Origin: Patiria pectinifera
Taxonomy: Eukaryota; Echinodermata; Asteroidea; Valvatida; Asterinidae
Reading direction: 5' to 3'
NCBI GenBank assembly: GCA_029964075.1
Contig: CM057135.1
Coordinates: forward strand, 43,686,457 to 43,750,456
DNA: 64,000 nucleotides
The stretch's first letter is position 1. Every line of letters begins with the position of its first letter. The notes beneath the pieces are model-generated. The model saw only the letters and a program-made list of their open reading frames with translations. It searched no databases and had not been told where the DNA came from. Below, piece by piece: positions 61,511-64,000 of the stretch. The position numbers and the translations under genes are program-made.

Positions 61511-64000
61511 TAAACTACACACTACAGTGCCGATCATTGTAAACCTACCACCGGTTAACGGTAACCAATGGTTACCTATAATCCTCCCGATAATCTCGTT
61601 GCGTTTGGACGAAAGGCCGCAAAACGGCATGCTTATCCGATTGGTAAACAGTCTGCGGTCAGGCTAAGGTTGTAAACTTCCTGCCTTCGTTCATGGATTC
61701 TATAAACAACGTTCCCTCCTGCAGCAGCCTACACATCGTTTTATTGTTCCAGTACACGCACTTGTGGTTAGATAATGCAGTCGTAAAATCCTTGGGTCAA
61801 TTATCTGCTATCGTGTATCAACTTTTGACCACGATCTTTCCAGCTACAAGAAGGCGTGCTGACCGATGTATGGTGCAAGTACCTCCAAGGCCGCTTATCA
61901 TCAAAGATATATACAATGTATAAGTTTTGAAGTTCGCCTGTCAATCATCGTCTCGAAATGGCTTTCCCGACAAGAATATATAGGACACTATTTTATTCCC
62001 CGGCTGTAATTGGGGAACATGTATAAAAATGTGCTTGGTCGTTTTTTAAAGTAAAACAACGACAAACACCTACACGAACTCTCCGTTAAATATCCTGTGG
62101 ATTTCTGGGAAACATTTAATACGAACTATGCTTAGTTTCTTAACAAATAATATCAAGGTAACCAGCATCCCTTGGACCATTAACTGAACGTCAAAGAATA
62201 TTTTTAATATATATTCTAGACAAATTTGTCTGGTCCTCTCGATTTTTGAAACAAAACAATTCCCTACATCCCAGCCCATTAAATTCTGAACTCCTCGTTA
62301 AATCCTGCGAATTCGTGATTTTATTTAATATGAATTGTTCTCAAGTTTTTCTTATTTTTAAAGGAATAAGGGTCAAGATTACCAACAGCCCTTGGTCTTT
62401 TAATCGAACAATCAAATATATTCTAAAGTACATTCTAGAGTATCATTAAAACAAAATAATAGGCCGTGCGCTGTTGTTGTTGTAATGTTCTTTTTTAATA
62501 AACGAAGAAAATCGTCATTCCCATTTAGGCCAAAAAATACTTCTGCTTCTGATTACATGCTTTTCCAAAATAGGGTCGGTCGGTCGGAATATTTTTTTTG
62601 CCATTTTTTTTAATGCTGATTGAATGGGGTATTCAATTATATGCGGAGTTTTAGACTGAACTTTTTCCATTGCACTACGAAAGCTATACAAAAAATGCCA
62701 CAAAAAGTTAACGCTAGTCAAGACTGGAAACTGGCCAAAACTCAGTAATTCATGAGTGAATGCATGTGTGGCCAGCGGGCGACAGACCTCGTTTTTACTG
62801 TGGACAATTTTGGGGAAACACGCTGGATCGTATCACTCCAAGTACGAGTAGTGCCATCTCAAAATGAACGCTTGAACACGGAAAATACATACACAGACAA
62901 GAGAGATCAAGCTCTGTGAATAAACTTGCAAAAATGTTCCTTCTCCTGGGGAAACGTAAATACGAATTATGCTTATGTTTTTTTTTATTTTAAAGGAATA
63001 AGATCAAAATTATCAACAGCCCTTGGACTTTTATATTGAACGTCAAAATACATTCTAGAGTAACATCTAGCCTTCACGGAATAATGTAGGCATAGTGGGG
63101 TGGGGTGGGGTTTTTTTTGGGGGGGGCGATGGGGGGTTTAAATGAAGAATAAAGTCTTGCCCCGAAATAAACACATGGAGGGCCCTGCATTTAATGAATT
63201 ATTTTGGGACTTGGAATATCCCTACCCGACTCGTTATTTTTTCATGTGCATATTCACAAAAGGGGCCCGTGTGAAATTTCAGTTTACCTCATTTTCTGTT
63301 TGAAGTTTTTATGGTCTTTGAAAAAAATGCCCAAATAAAATCTTTAAAAAAACCTTCCCAGCAGAATGATTGATGGCCGCATTGTTCAAATTGATACAAT
63401 ACATCTGTTGCTCGTTATATACAAAGGATCAGTTTGGCATCAGCTAAAGGCGCCGCCGAACTTTGAGGACGGTGTCCCATGAACAGTCTCAGCCAATTAA
63501 ATGAGCCGGTCCCGGCAAATAAATACGCCATTGGTTGCTTTCTTCACGGACTATTTATGCTTTCATGAATATGACGCGCCTTCCGCACTCAAACGGATAT
63601 TGATGGCCAATGGCTGGAATTCCTTGCTAGGCTGAGCCGCAGGTGCAGCAAAACTGTCACATTCCAACCTGGTTGCCTAGAGATACTGTTGCTAAGGATG
63701 CTCCCCTGGGATGTCCCAGACTGCCGGTTGCGTAGCCAGAAAATCTTGCATGTGAGAGAGGGCGAGACTATTTTCTCGAATGCTGACGCTTTGGGGACAT
63801 TTGTGAAGGCAACAAACCAAAAAGTTCTGCTTCCGATTATTTTTTCATGGCGTTCAAAAATATGGTAGGTATGGTAGGTAGGGAATGTATTTTTAATTTT
63901 TTTTGACATTTTTTGGGTAGGATCATTATGGAGACGTATGCGTCACAAGGTAGACATTGATGGTATCGGGTGTTTTGTTCTCATTTTCCCATAAAAAATA
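61511..64000. other. Non-coding flank with a repeat in three copies
   Basis: Diverged copies of a 130-150-bp sequence lie at about 62085-62220, 62290-62445 and 62935-63070. They share cagcccttgg, aaaggaataag, gaacgtcaa and acattctaga words. A poly-T/poly-G tract lies at about 63105-63130. An open frame at 61693-61923 (76 codons) has no family resemblance. No gene is supported. Confidence 0.5.

Noticed and set aside
61693-61923. Divergent host gene paired head-to-head with AIMP1
   Set aside because: In vertebrates TBCK lies next to AIMP1, but this 76-codon frame shows no resemblance to it and no continuing exon was found.

Overview
The window is a piece of an animal (metazoan) nuclear genome, most likely a marine invertebrate. 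The evidence is one host gene with spliceosomal introns (AIMP1, six coding exons on the minus strand), tRNA-derived SINEs, Penelope-like and DIRS-like retroelements, many TA-, 8-bp- and 9-bp-duplicating non-autonomous DNA elements, and abundant (acatgt)n-type simple repeats. A deuterostome such as an echinoderm, hemichordate or amphioxus, or alternatively a lophotrochozoan, would fit; the sequence alone does not decide. A 500-N assembly gap lies at 27791-28290.

Layout. (1) 1-7.69 kb: the right part of a Polinton/Maverick (adintovirus-like) endogenous virus element. It has a packaging ATPase, a capsid-like protein, a small two-ended hydrophobic protein, a DDE integrase and a protein-primed family B DNA polymerase. 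They are packed almost without gaps; only the polymerase is visibly broken, by one frameshift. (2) 8.16-9.81 kb: a 5'-truncated Penelope-like element with reverse transcriptase and GIY-YIG parts. (3) 10.8-17.4 kb: a nest of non-autonomous elements. A 3.57-kb foldback element (12739-16304, 9-bp target duplication) contains a second one (12917-15150, 9-bp duplication), a 405-bp near-perfect palindrome and a truncated hAT-type MITE. The unoccupied form of the outer target site survives in a related repeat at about 17.2 kb. (4) 17.4-36.9 kb: tandem repeats, hairpin MITEs, a 145-bp satellite, a tRNA-derived SINE, the gap, and a region with seven dispersed copies of one 15-bp motif. No confident host gene was found here.

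(5) 36967-60306, minus strand: the complete coding region of AIMP1 (p43/EMAP-II precursor, a scaffold of the multi-tRNA-synthetase complex). Six exons of 109, 111, 159, 209, 169 and 173 nt join in phase through GT-AG introns to give a predicted 309 residues. Intron 3 (9.3 kb) carries a decayed DIRS-like tyrosine-recombinase retrotransposon in the same orientation as the gene. That element is itself interrupted by a 956-bp hAT-type MITE with a clean 8-bp target duplication. Introns 1, 2 and 4 carry further inverted-repeat elements and a Pol III SINE. (6) 60.3-64 kb: the upstream flank of AIMP1, with a 5'-truncated LINE-like 3' end and a repeat present in three copies.

Working picture: a single-copy housekeeping gene embedded in a repeat-dense locus beside a nearly intact virus-derived element. 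Functional calls for AIMP1, the Polinton genes, the Penelope-like RT and the DIRS-like pol rest on recognisable motifs. The classes given to non-autonomous elements rest on terminal repeats and target duplications read directly from the sequence. All remaining long stretches were read and are described as lacking supported features.
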